A stretch of DNA of 64,000 nt, taken from assembly GCA_947500445.1 (NCBI GenBank), contig CANMSB010000015.1:43972-107971 (forward strand), written 5' to 3'. Numbering within the stretch: the stretch's first letter is position 1; each line of letters opens with the position of its first letter. Below, piece after piece: positions 1 to 7,982 of the stretch. This DNA is from an uncultured Flavobacteriaceae bacterium. Lineage in GTDB: Bacteria; Bacteroidota; Bacteroidia; Flavobacteriales; Flavobacteriaceae. Made by a program: the position numbers and the translations under genes. The notes beneath the pieces are model-generated. The model had not been told where the DNA came from, made no database searches, and was given only the letters and a program-made list of their open reading frames with translations.

Positions 1-1157
1 ATATTGCCCGTTACCGGACCGATAGAGGCTTCTCCCTGAATTTTTTCGGTTTTGGCGTCTATGGTCTTAATATTGAATACAGAGGATAGCCGTCCCCCAT
101 ATTCAGAAGGGATATTGCCCTTAAAAATATCAACGGATTCTACCGTAAATGGGTTCAAGGCGGAGAAAATGCCAAAAAAATGGGAAGGATTGTAAAGCGT
201 GGAACCATCCAAGAGAATGAGGTTTTGGTCGGTTTTACCACCTCTTACATTATAGCCGGCTGCGCCTTCGCCCGCAGATGTGATGCCCGGTAATGTGGTA
301 GCTACCTTCAAAAGATCCCGTTCCCCTAAAACAACGGGTATGGTTTTTGATTCTTCCGACCCGATATTGCTACTTCCTATTTCCGTTTCTTGAATGTCCG
401 CATTGTTATTCGCCCTTAGCACCACTTCTTGTAATTGTTCTATTTGTTCGGAAACAACGAGGTCCAGTGTTCCGTTGCCATAAACGATGATGGGCTGGTT
501 CAAGCGCTCTAATCCAATGGCATCGGTCAAAAGCGTTGCTTTTCCTGCTGGCACAGAAAGGGTATAAAACCCTTTTTGGTCGGTCACGGTGTTTTTGCCA
601 CCTTCGATCCGCACCAGTACATTGGGTATGGGGGCTCCCGTTTCCGCCGTTCTTACGATTCCGGAAAGTTTAAAAGCATTGGAGATGTTTCCTTTTTGTT
701 GCTTACCAATGGTAACGGTCCGTTTTGTATTCCGTTGGTTTTGCTGATTTTGGAACGCTACCGAAAGTGCGGCGTTTTCTTCTTCGGAAGATACAGGTAT
801 ACTATCGTTGGTTCGTTGTTTGGGAAAGAAACCTTCGGGGAGATAATCATAGATCAACTGCCCTTTGGTAAGCACCACCTTTTTTCCGTCGTAATAGTAG
901 TAATTGAAATCGGTTCCCTTTAGCAGGGATTCCAGTAGGGTACCCAAATCGTTTGCCGATAGCTCCTCCGCGATGGGCGTGTTGTCAAACCACTCCGGGA
1001 TGTAATAAAAAGGGATTCCCGTTTGTTTTTCCAACTGTTGTAAAACTTCCAATCTGGTACGACCTTGAGTGGTAATGGAAACCTCCGTTTTTTCCATTTG
1101 CGCGAAGAAAAAATGCGGAAGTAGCAACAATACGGTAAGTGGAAACAGTATTTTCAT
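1..1157 (-). CDS. TonB-dependent outer-membrane receptor, N-terminal part (cut by window start)
   Basis: About 385 codons of a receptor reading off the left edge. The ATG at 1157 is followed by a signal peptide (MKILFPLTVLLLLPHFFFAQ). Next comes an STN-like segment (LEVLQQLEKQTGIPFYY), then a carboxypeptidase-regulatory-like domain around residues 125-210 (LSGIVRTAETGAPIPNVLV). The beginning of the plug domain follows (GYNVRGGKTDQNLILLDGS, then FGIFSALNPFTVESVDIFKG). The beta-barrel lies outside the window. The start overlaps the stop of the upstream gene by ATGA, so the two are translationally coupled. STN domains in this family usually contact a FecR-type anti-sigma factor or other periplasmic partner; none is visible here. 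Family assignment is firm, the ligand unknown. Confidence 0.9.
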   Translation of the reverse strand, partial: MKILFPLTVLLLLPHFFFAQMEKTEVSITTQGRTRLEVLQQLEKQTGIPFYYIPEWFDNTPIAEELSANDLGTLLESLLKGTDFNYYYYDGKKVVLTKGQLIYDYLPEGFFPKQRTNDSIPVSSEEENAALSVAFQNQQNQRNTKRTVTIGKQQKGNISNAFKLSGIVRTAETGAPIPNVLVRIEGGKNTVTDQKGFYTLSVPAGKATLLTDAIGLERLNQPIIVYGNGTLDLVVSEQIEQLQEVVLRANNNADIQETEIGSSNIGSEESKTIPVVLGERDLLKVATTLPGITSAGEGAAGYNVRGGKTDQNLILLDGSTLYNPSHFFGIFSALNPFTVESVDIFKGNIPSEYGGRLSSVFNIKTIDAKTEKIQGEASIGPVTGN

Positions 1158-1876
1158 TCTACCGCGATTTTAGGTTTTAAGGATGCCAAATGCAGCTCGT
1201 TCAACAGTAATAACAGAATTTCCGGTTTTTTTCGTTGCTTTCTGGAATAGGGTTTTAGTATTCCATCGATGTGCTGGTGCTGCTCTGGAAAGTACTGGTA
1301 AAGGTCTTTCTCCGAATCGATTAAAAACATTTCATTACCGCGCTGTACATAGCACGTTTTAGTGGCGGTATACCGGTCGTAAAGTTCATTTTTTTCCGCA
1401 TATTTCTCCTGAACCTTTTTCTGATGTAGCACAAAAACCTGGAACGAGGGATTTGAAGACTTTTTTTCGTAAAAAATAGGATTTCCGTCGGACGAAAGTT
1501 TCATTTCGAAATTGCGTTTATCCATGGAAAAGGAAGTCACCAAATCGGTGAACAAGGTTATGGAAAGCAAATCCGTTTCTGGCGGGGGTTTCATCTGTAA
1601 TTCTTGTTTTACGCTGTCGTATCGTAGCGATACATTATAGTACTGTTGTCCTCTGTAAGTTATGTTGCCCGCTCGGTAAAAGCGTGTGTCGTGAAACGGA
1701 TTGTTTTCGCCGGAAATTTTAGGATAAGGAGTGTTCGGCTTTCCGAAGTAAATACCTGAATTTACGTATGGAAAAATAGCATCGTAAACTTGGTGTTTTT
1801 TTTCATGCTCCAAGTTGATTTCCTGAGCAAAAGAGGACAAAGAAAATAGGAAAAGATAAAAGAGAGGATTTTTCAA
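1154..1876 (-). CDS. Secreted protein of unknown function, coupled to a TonB receptor
   Basis: 240 residues with an N-terminal signal peptide (MKNPLFYLFLFSLSSFAQ), so probably periplasmic or outer-membrane associated. The start used is TTG at 1876; no ATG lies in frame close upstream, and this start gives a complete signal sequence. No domain was recognised. The body is rich in Tyr, Lys and Glu, with a KPPPETD stretch in the middle and a basic run (RKQRKKPE) near the C terminus. Its stop overlaps the ATG of the downstream TonB-dependent receptor by four bases, so the two form one operon and the protein may act with the receptor. That role is inferred from position only. Confidence 0.75.
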   Translation of the reverse strand: MKNPLFYLFLFSLSSFAQEINLEHEKKHQVYDAIFPYVNSGIYFGKPNTPYPKISGENNPFHDTRFYRAGNITYRGQQYYNVSLRYDSVKQELQMKPPPETDLLSITLFTDLVTSFSMDKRNFEMKLSSDGNPIFYEKKSSNPSFQVFVLHQKKVQEKYAEKNELYDRYTATKTCYVQRGNEMFLIDSEKDLYQYFPEQHQHIDGILKPYSRKQRKKPEILLLLLNELHLASLKPKIAVE

Positions 1877-2145
1877 TATTTATGAATTCTAATTAAGTCG
1901 GAAAGTACGAAAAAATGAGCTTTATAACACCTGTGGTTTAGAAATACAAAACTTTTAGATACCGAAAAATCTACTTTTGGCCTTATGTCAAAGCAAAGCA
2001 GTTTGAGTAGTATTAAATCGGTATGCTCATGTCTTCTGGTTTTGTTGCAAATTACAGGTAATACCTCCAATATTGAGAACCCAAACTACTGGTAAAAAAG
2101 TGACTTGACGAAACACGATTTGGTTGCTGGCAGCGGATGTTTAAA

Positions 2146-2616
2146 TCAAGGTATTGCATTTATCTTGGCTAAATATCCTTTTGTGGTACAGATTTCAATC
2201 ATTTTCCCATCAGTCCTACTAACTTTTAGAATGCCATTGGTAATGAGTTCTGGTCCGTTTAAAATTTTATAATTTCCGGTACGTTTCAATTTTGACGCTA
2301 AGACGCGGATGATATCCAGTTTGTTGGATCTGTCTTTACCTTTTTTTCCATTGACCTCCAAAAGAATCATTTCTTGGTTGGGAAGATAGTAGCCTATTGC
2401 GATACTATCTCCTTTGGTAACGTGCGTGAATTTTAAACCATCGACATATAATGCGTCTTCAGACCCAAATAAAAATGGTGCTGAGTACTCTATGCTTACG
2501 CTTTGGGATTGTTGGCAAAATAGGTCCTTCTGGGTACATGAATAATTTGATATTGTGCCAAACAAGCCTATCATGGACGGAATTATAAATTTACGAATAT
2601 TGATATTGGTTATCAT
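2146..2616 (-). CDS. Putative small lipoprotein, unknown function
   Basis: 156 residues starting at ATG 2616. The N terminus is basic, then hydrophobic, then has a Cys in a lipobox-like setting (ISNYSCTQKD, Cys around residue 27), suggesting an exported lipoprotein, though the lipobox is not ideal. The rest contains alternating hydrophobic and polar stretches typical of small beta-rich periplasmic proteins. No family was recognised. It lies downstream of the terminator that closes the SusCD operon and about 270 bases upstream of the receptor partner gene. It is therefore probably its own transcription unit. Confidence 0.6.
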   Translation of the reverse strand: MITNINIRKFIIPSMIGLFGTISNYSCTQKDLFCQQSQSVSIEYSAPFLFGSEDALYVDGLKFTHVTKGDSIAIGYYLPNQEMILLEVNGKKGKDRSNKLDIIRVLASKLKRTGNYKILNGPELITNGILKVSRTDGKMIEICTTKGYLAKINAIP

Positions 2617-2643
2617 ATGGACTAAACTTTGATAAAATTAAGA

Positions 2644-2680
2644 AAGGCCGATAACAGTTTCTGTTACCGGCCTTAAAAAT
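2644..2680 (-). terminator. Rho-independent terminator of the SusCD operon
   Basis: Inverted repeat 2644-2674: arms of 14 bases (AAGGCCGATAACAG / CTGTTACCGGCCTT) with one mismatch and a 3-base loop. It lies 30 bases past the susD-like stop. Read on the minus strand the hairpin is followed by TTTCTTAATTTT. An A/T tract on the other side means it could also work in the opposite direction. Confidence 0.8.
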
Positions 2681-2709
2681 AATATAAAGTTGTTAATTAC
2701 AACTTGTGT

Positions 2710-4215
2710 TTAATATATGAAGTCTCTATTTCTCCAGTCATTATCGCCGGTAGCAGTACCTTCCTGACCCGCAGCTGTTTCTCCTCCAAAGGTATAAATT
2801 TCATCTTGGGTAATTTCCAATTCCGAAGCTGGAACTGGAAACATTGTCGGAGAACCTGCCTGTAACATATCATGCCGTCTCATGAATGCCCATTCAATAC
2901 ACATTCCAGAAGCCAAATCCAATTCAATGGAAACCTCATATAATAGTGCATTCAGAACATTATCGGCTGCGGCAGTCGTTGACTGATTGCCTTTACTAAC
3001 TCTTGGAGAAGCATCTAAGGCGGCAACAGCAGAAGCAAAATCACCTTTTCTATAATAACATTCCGCTTTGATGTAGTCCAATTCGGCTGCAGCGAAAATG
3101 TTCACTGGGATACCGGTCTGGTTTTGATTGTTGCCATTAAAGAACTTGATGGTCTTGTAACTGGAAAATAATTGTCTACCCCTAGAGGCCCTTAAAAATC
3201 CAAATTCCGGACCAACATAGGCATAATACTCATCTACCCTTGGGTCATCGGTTACTACTGGGTCAAGTACAACGGTCTCGTCTAAGGGATAATCAGTATC
3301 GTAAGAAGGATCGAACAAACGCTGAATTTTAATATCCGTTGGCATATATCCGGCGGGACTCAAATCAAACAATGACCAGTCTTGAAGATTATTAAAAAAT
3401 ACTGCTTCTGTTGACGTTGGTGCCAAGTCCTCGGTTATGCCGTTGTTGGCATAAGCAAGAACGGCATCATAATCTACACTTTGTGCCTCCGCGTTCGTTC
3501 TTGGCATTCCGATTGTTAATCTGGCCAAATAACTATTTGCTAAAGCAACAAATCTCGATTGGTCAATAACCTCGCCGTTAGGATAAATTGCATACTGAAA
3601 TCCGCTTTCTCCTTGAGCGATTGAAATAGCTTGCTCGATGTTGGCAACTGCCGCGGCAAACACCTCTTGGTACGTTGAAAATTCAAGTGTGTTAGGGTCA
3701 GTATCAGGATTCACGATGTACGCCTGATTGTAAATCAAGGCAAGATATCCTTGAGCAATACCCTTATCAAAATAGGCACCTGCAAGTTCTTGGTTCGTAA
3801 GATCGTTATCTTCATCGATTACCGTATTTCCATCAATTTCAATATTCCCGATAACAATATTTGCATTATTGATTACGGAGTTGAAATCGTTCCAACCGCC
3901 ACCTGCTTGACTAGGTAGGTCATCGTTGGAGGTTGAGTTTATTATTTGTCTCCTTGGTTGATCACAAAAGTCCCAAAACCCACTGAAAGCGTTAGTCGTC
4001 GAAAATTGATCAGCTAAACCACGGAAATAAATACCGGTAAAGGCAATTTGACTGGTCATCAATGCCGAGTGATTGGAAACATTAAAGTTCTGAAAATCAC
4101 CAGCATTTGCCAACACCCTTCCTGCATCCGCTTGGTTGTCGTTGGGAATATTAAATTCTTCCTGGGAACACGACATGATTCCCAAAGCGGTTAATAAATA
4201 GATTACTTTTTTCAT
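2710..4215 (-). CDS. SusD/RagB-family nutrient-binding lipoprotein
   Basis: 501 residues. A type II signal peptide with lipobox GIMSC puts the lipidated Cys at about residue 16, anchoring it on the outer membrane. The helical TPR-like SusD core is visible (LAGAYFDKGIAQGYLALIYN; ARLTIGMPRTNAEAQ; AAELDYIKAECYYRKGDF), and the C-terminal part has the usual WAFMRRHDML segment. SusD proteins sit as a lid on their SusC partner and deliver the ligand. The gene lies 12 bases after the susC-like gene and ends just before a terminator. No glycoside hydrolase, peptidase or regulator adjoins the pair, so the substrate cannot be inferred. Confidence 0.92.
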   Translation of the reverse strand: MKKVIYLLTALGIMSCSQEEFNIPNDNQADAGRVLANAGDFQNFNVSNHSALMTSQIAFTGIYFRGLADQFSTTNAFSGFWDFCDQPRRQIINSTSNDDLPSQAGGGWNDFNSVINNANIVIGNIEIDGNTVIDEDNDLTNQELAGAYFDKGIAQGYLALIYNQAYIVNPDTDPNTLEFSTYQEVFAAAVANIEQAISIAQGESGFQYAIYPNGEVIDQSRFVALANSYLARLTIGMPRTNAEAQSVDYDAVLAYANNGITEDLAPTSTEAVFFNNLQDWSLFDLSPAGYMPTDIKIQRLFDPSYDTDYPLDETVVLDPVVTDDPRVDEYYAYVGPEFGFLRASRGRQLFSSYKTIKFFNGNNQNQTGIPVNIFAAAELDYIKAECYYRKGDFASAVAALDASPRVSKGNQSTTAAADNVLNALLYEVSIELDLASGMCIEWAFMRRHDMLQAGSPTMFPVPASELEITQDEIYTFGGETAAGQEGTATGDNDWRNRDFIY

Positions 4216-4227
4216 AATGCTTTTTTT

Positions 4228-7200
4228 TTAAAATGTTATCAAGATTGAACCTGCAAACAGTCTGAAGTTTGGAAAAGAGAACTCATCAATTCTAAATATT
4301 GGACTCCCGGCTAAGGCAACTTCCGGATCATAGCCGGTGTAATCGGTGAAGGTCCAAAGATTTCGTCCTGATAAGGTCAATTTAATTGCTTCTAGCGGCA
4401 ATTTCGGTCCTAAAATCTCTTTATCAAAGGTATAAGATAAGGAAATTTCACGAATCTTTACAAAAGTAGCATCTTCAACAAAATAGTCGACCGGCGCAGC
4501 GCCGTTATATATGGTCGAACTGGCATTTGCATAAGAGGCCGGTTGGCCTGCAGCACCAAAAACATCTAGGTCGGCATGTCTATCATTAAAATAAAGAAAT
4601 TGTCTTGAGTAATTGTACACATCTCCTCCAATTTGAGTATCCACTAATGCGTACAAACTCATGTTTTTATAGGTAAATGTATTTCTAAAACCCATTACCA
4701 AATCTGGATTGGTATCACCAATAAAACCTACATCGAGCTGATTGGTATCTGCATTCCATTTACGGATTGCTTGTTCACCACCGGCATTTACCAGTCCCGT
4801 TTCTCCTTCGTTTGCAGTAACAATTACATGGCCAAATTCATTAACACTGAAGTCGCTTAACGGCAAGTTTAATCCCTCATTAATCACTAATCCATCTTGT
4901 ACGGTTAAATCATCTAAAGATTTTACTAAACTATTTCCGTACATCGCTCCATAAGGTTGTCCTGGTTCGACTCTAAAAACGTTTACTGCCGGCAATGCGT
5001 CTACTCTATTAATTACGTTATCACCAAATCCGACTATGTTTCTGTTGAACGGAGCAACGTCCCCTAAGCTGACGATTTGGTTGTCCACCGTAAAGGCGGT
5101 AATACCGAAGTCCCATTTAAAGTCATCAGTCTCTACTGCAGTTCCAAAAATGGAGGCTTCATAAGCCGTGTATTCTGTTTCGGCCACATTTTGTCTTTGG
5201 ACGGTTCCCGGTACAGCACCAGATAAGGGCACTGTAATTATAGCTCCCTCCGTTTTTGAGTTAGCATAGGTAAAAGAAGCGTCTATATTGTTCCAGAGTC
5301 CAACATCAACACCTACCTCCAATTCGCTGATTTCCGGCGATTGCAAATCAGGATTTCCAATTTGATTAGGGCTTATTCCCGTTTGTGCAACAGAAAAAGT
5401 TTCAAAGATATCACCAAAGTTTGGTCTTAACCCTGCGGTACCGTAAGACGCTCGAAACTTTAACTCTGTAAGCCAATCGGATTCAATATCTTCACCCAAT
5501 CTATACGCCATAGAACCTCTGTAAAATACTTGATCTCTATTGTCCTCACCGAACAAAGAACTTCTATCTGTTCTAACAAATGCTCCCAAAATTAATTTCT
5601 CCTTCCAGTCAAAATCTGCAGAAAGAAAAACATTTTGTGTTTTCTCACGGTTCTGACCTGAGAAGAGTAAAATGTTTTCGGTTCCTTGTTGAAGGTTTCT
5701 AACTCCCTCTGTCAAAAAGTTTGAGGCCTGCGAACGATTAAAAGATTGTGTTTTATCTTCAAAAAGGTAACGCAAAGAACTCTTTACGGTAAAATCCCCA
5801 AATGCCTTGTTGAAATTAAGTTGCGCATACGAATTCACACGGGCATAAGTAGCATTGAGTATTGAATAAAAGCCATTATCAACGTCAGGTGCTCCCTGAA
5901 CGCTGCTTTGATATCCTTTTGGAGTAAACTCTTCGAATTGTGTCGAACCTCTGTCTGTTGAAATTTGCCCTTCAAAAAAGAGGTTGTCCGTTAGGCTATA
6001 CTTTGCGGTAATACCGGAAACTAATCTTGAACTCACCAAGGTATTTCGTTGTTGTGATGCGACATAAAGTGGATTTTGATATTCACCAATAAACCCGTTA
6101 TCTGGGTAAAAGGGGAAGAATTCACCATTTTCATCCCTAACTTCCAAATCTGTTGTCGGGTCTCCGGTAAGAAGGTTGAAAAAGAGGTTGTCGCCTTGAC
6201 CACCTTGTGTTACTTCCTGTCCTGTTCTTCTCACAACGTAATTTGTGAAATCAACTTTAAACCGATCGGACATGTTTACAGTCATGTTCAACCTTGCGTT
6301 CTGTCTTTTGGTTTCCTCTAAACCATTAATAATGCCACCAACTCTGTTGTCTTCAATAGAAGCAAAGTAAGAAACTTTATCTAATTTCTGAGAAACATTT
6401 ACCGTTGTCAAACGATAGGGTTGCGTGGTGAGCAAACGTTCTACATTATCAATTATCTGTCCGGGCCACGGGTTGTCAAAAATCCCATCGGGATCGGCGA
6501 TAGGGTTTCCACTGTCGTTTAACGCAAAGTTTCCATTTGCATCCAAAAGTCTATCATGATTTACAGCAAGAGGGTAGCTTCTTTGAATATTTGAAAAACC
6601 GTGTTCTTGGCGAAAGTTTACTCTAGGTTTGTCGGTTGTTCCTTTCTTAGTGATAATTTGGATTACCCCATTACCTGCCAAAGATCCATAAAGTGAAGAT
6701 GCTGCAGCACCTTTTACTACTTCGATTGATTCAAAATCTTGTGTACTAAAGTCTACTAGACTTCCTTCGGTAATTATCCCATCAACGATTATCAGGGGAG
6801 CAGTACTACCTTCAATAGAACTGGCTCCACGTAAAATTATAGCTGAGTTACGAAGTGGATTACCACCACCTTGAACGATTTGTGCACCTGCTACCTTACC
6901 TATAAGCGCGGACGCCGCATCTGGGGTAGGTACTGTTTGTACCCCTCCAACTGGGACTGTCTCTACCTTAAAAGCCAACTTCTTTTTAGAAGTTCCCTGG
7001 GCGACACCTGTAAGTACAATCTCGTCTAGCGCTTGAGCGCTCTCCGTCATTTGTACATTGATGGTGTTGGATGCACCGATGGTCACTTTTTCGTTCTTTT
7101 GACCAATGTAGGTGAAAAGAAGGGCCTGGCCTTCACTTCCCTTAATGGCATAGTTTCCATCAAAATCGGTTTGGGTACCACTGGTAGTTCCCACTACCAA

Positions 7201-7332
7201 GATGTTTACCCCAGGAAGCGGTAAGCCGTCTTGATCGGTCACCGTACCGGTAATCGTCTTGTCTTGTGCAAACGTCGAATGCACAATAAACGCTAATAGT
7301 AGCGTTAAGAATCCGTTTAGTTTTGTTCTCAT
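4228..7332 (-). CDS. SusC/RagA-family TonB-linked outer-membrane transporter
   Basis: 1034 residues. It has a signal peptide (ending STFAQ, about residue 23), then a carboxypeptidase-like regulatory domain (ITGTVTDQDGLPLPGVNILV, about 27-105) and a TonB-box-like region (ALDEIVLTG). The plug follows (LIGKVAGAQIVQGGGNP, IILRGASSIEG, PLIIVDGII; about 115-235), and then a beta-barrel ending in an aromatic-rich strand (FRLFAGSILITF), as expected for outer-membrane proteins. It imports a ligand with its SusD partner encoded 12 bases downstream, using TonB energy. Upstream on the minus strand a TTTG and a GATTTTTG box about 20 bases apart resemble a Bacteroidota promoter with one mismatch. Confidence 0.94.
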   Translation of the reverse strand: MRTKLNGFLTLLLAFIVHSTFAQDKTITGTVTDQDGLPLPGVNILVVGTTSGTQTDFDGNYAIKGSEGQALLFTYIGQKNEKVTIGASNTINVQMTESAQALDEIVLTGVAQGTSKKKLAFKVETVPVGGVQTVPTPDAASALIGKVAGAQIVQGGGNPLRNSAIILRGASSIEGSTAPLIIVDGIITEGSLVDFSTQDFESIEVVKGAAASSLYGSLAGNGVIQIITKKGTTDKPRVNFRQEHGFSNIQRSYPLAVNHDRLLDANGNFALNDSGNPIADPDGIFDNPWPGQIIDNVERLLTTQPYRLTTVNVSQKLDKVSYFASIEDNRVGGIINGLEETKRQNARLNMTVNMSDRFKVDFTNYVVRRTGQEVTQGGQGDNLFFNLLTGDPTTDLEVRDENGEFFPFYPDNGFIGEYQNPLYVASQQRNTLVSSRLVSGITAKYSLTDNLFFEGQISTDRGSTQFEEFTPKGYQSSVQGAPDVDNGFYSILNATYARVNSYAQLNFNKAFGDFTVKSSLRYLFEDKTQSFNRSQASNFLTEGVRNLQQGTENILLFSGQNREKTQNVFLSADFDWKEKLILGAFVRTDRSSLFGEDNRDQVFYRGSMAYRLGEDIESDWLTELKFRASYGTAGLRPNFGDIFETFSVAQTGISPNQIGNPDLQSPEISELEVGVDVGLWNNIDASFTYANSKTEGAIITVPLSGAVPGTVQRQNVAETEYTAYEASIFGTAVETDDFKWDFGITAFTVDNQIVSLGDVAPFNRNIVGFGDNVINRVDALPAVNVFRVEPGQPYGAMYGNSLVKSLDDLTVQDGLVINEGLNLPLSDFSVNEFGHVIVTANEGETGLVNAGGEQAIRKWNADTNQLDVGFIGDTNPDLVMGFRNTFTYKNMSLYALVDTQIGGDVYNYSRQFLYFNDRHADLDVFGAAGQPASYANASSTIYNGAAPVDYFVEDATFVKIREISLSYTFDKEILGPKLPLEAIKLTLSGRNLWTFTDYTGYDPEVALAGSPIFRIDEFSFPNFRLFAGSILITF

Positions 7333-7982
7333 TTTTTAATTATTTGAATTAGCTAGCGGCAAAAATCAAAAAAGGAAGTTAATTATCCAAACCTTTTTTA
7401 ATAAAATTTTAACGCTGCGCATATTAATTTCAGGCCCTGACGCGATTTTGTTCGGAATAAAAATGACGATGCCTTGTGCGTGTGTTGAATGCTTGCTCGT
7501 ATTTGTTTTACATTATTTATGTAACTGTAGGTTATCAAATTGTGATTTTTATGCGGGTATTACTTGAGCGGAACGGGTGTATTCGGTCCTTGGATCTAGT
7601 GAATTGAATTTCCTTCGGAGATTTTAAAATCTTGATGAATTTCTGAAGGGAAAGTTTTTTAGACCTACTTATATTCAATCAAAATTTAACAGTTTCGTAA
7701 ACAATTTGTTTAGGGTGTCGGTTCAAAACGAACAATAACCCAATTTTTTCGTGATGAACCGATAAGGGCGTTTTTGCCTTTTTTCACCCATACGAAATCC
7801 TGGTTCTAACATATAATGAGCTCATTGGCTTTAAGGCTCTCTTCGTGCTTTGTTGCAAGTGGAATGATTTGAAAGTAAACTGTTACTGTCCTATGCCGGT
7901 TAGTGCTAAGGTTCTAAACAAGGATACAAAGGTTCCTGTATTTTCCCTACAATAATGAGCAGTAATAGTCCTATATTTAGCC
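7333..7982. other. 650-base divergent intergenic region between susC-like gene and ABC exporter
   Basis: No supported gene. It holds promoters for the two divergent genes (not firmly placed), an imperfect inverted repeat at 7609-7653 around the palindrome AGATTTTAAAATCT, and a terminator-like hairpin with a T-run at 7764-7784. The 34-codon Cys-rich reading frame at 7463-7567 is discussed among the findings. A box TATATTTA (7972-7979), one base off the TAnnTTTG consensus, lies only 3 bases before the exporter ATG. Confidence 0.5.

Noticed and set aside
1873..2070. 65-codon minus-strand frame overlapping the start of the secreted partner gene
   Set aside because: No signal peptide, domain or plausible composition; its stop overlaps a TTG start by chance. 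The interval is better seen as the promoter region of the downstream operon.
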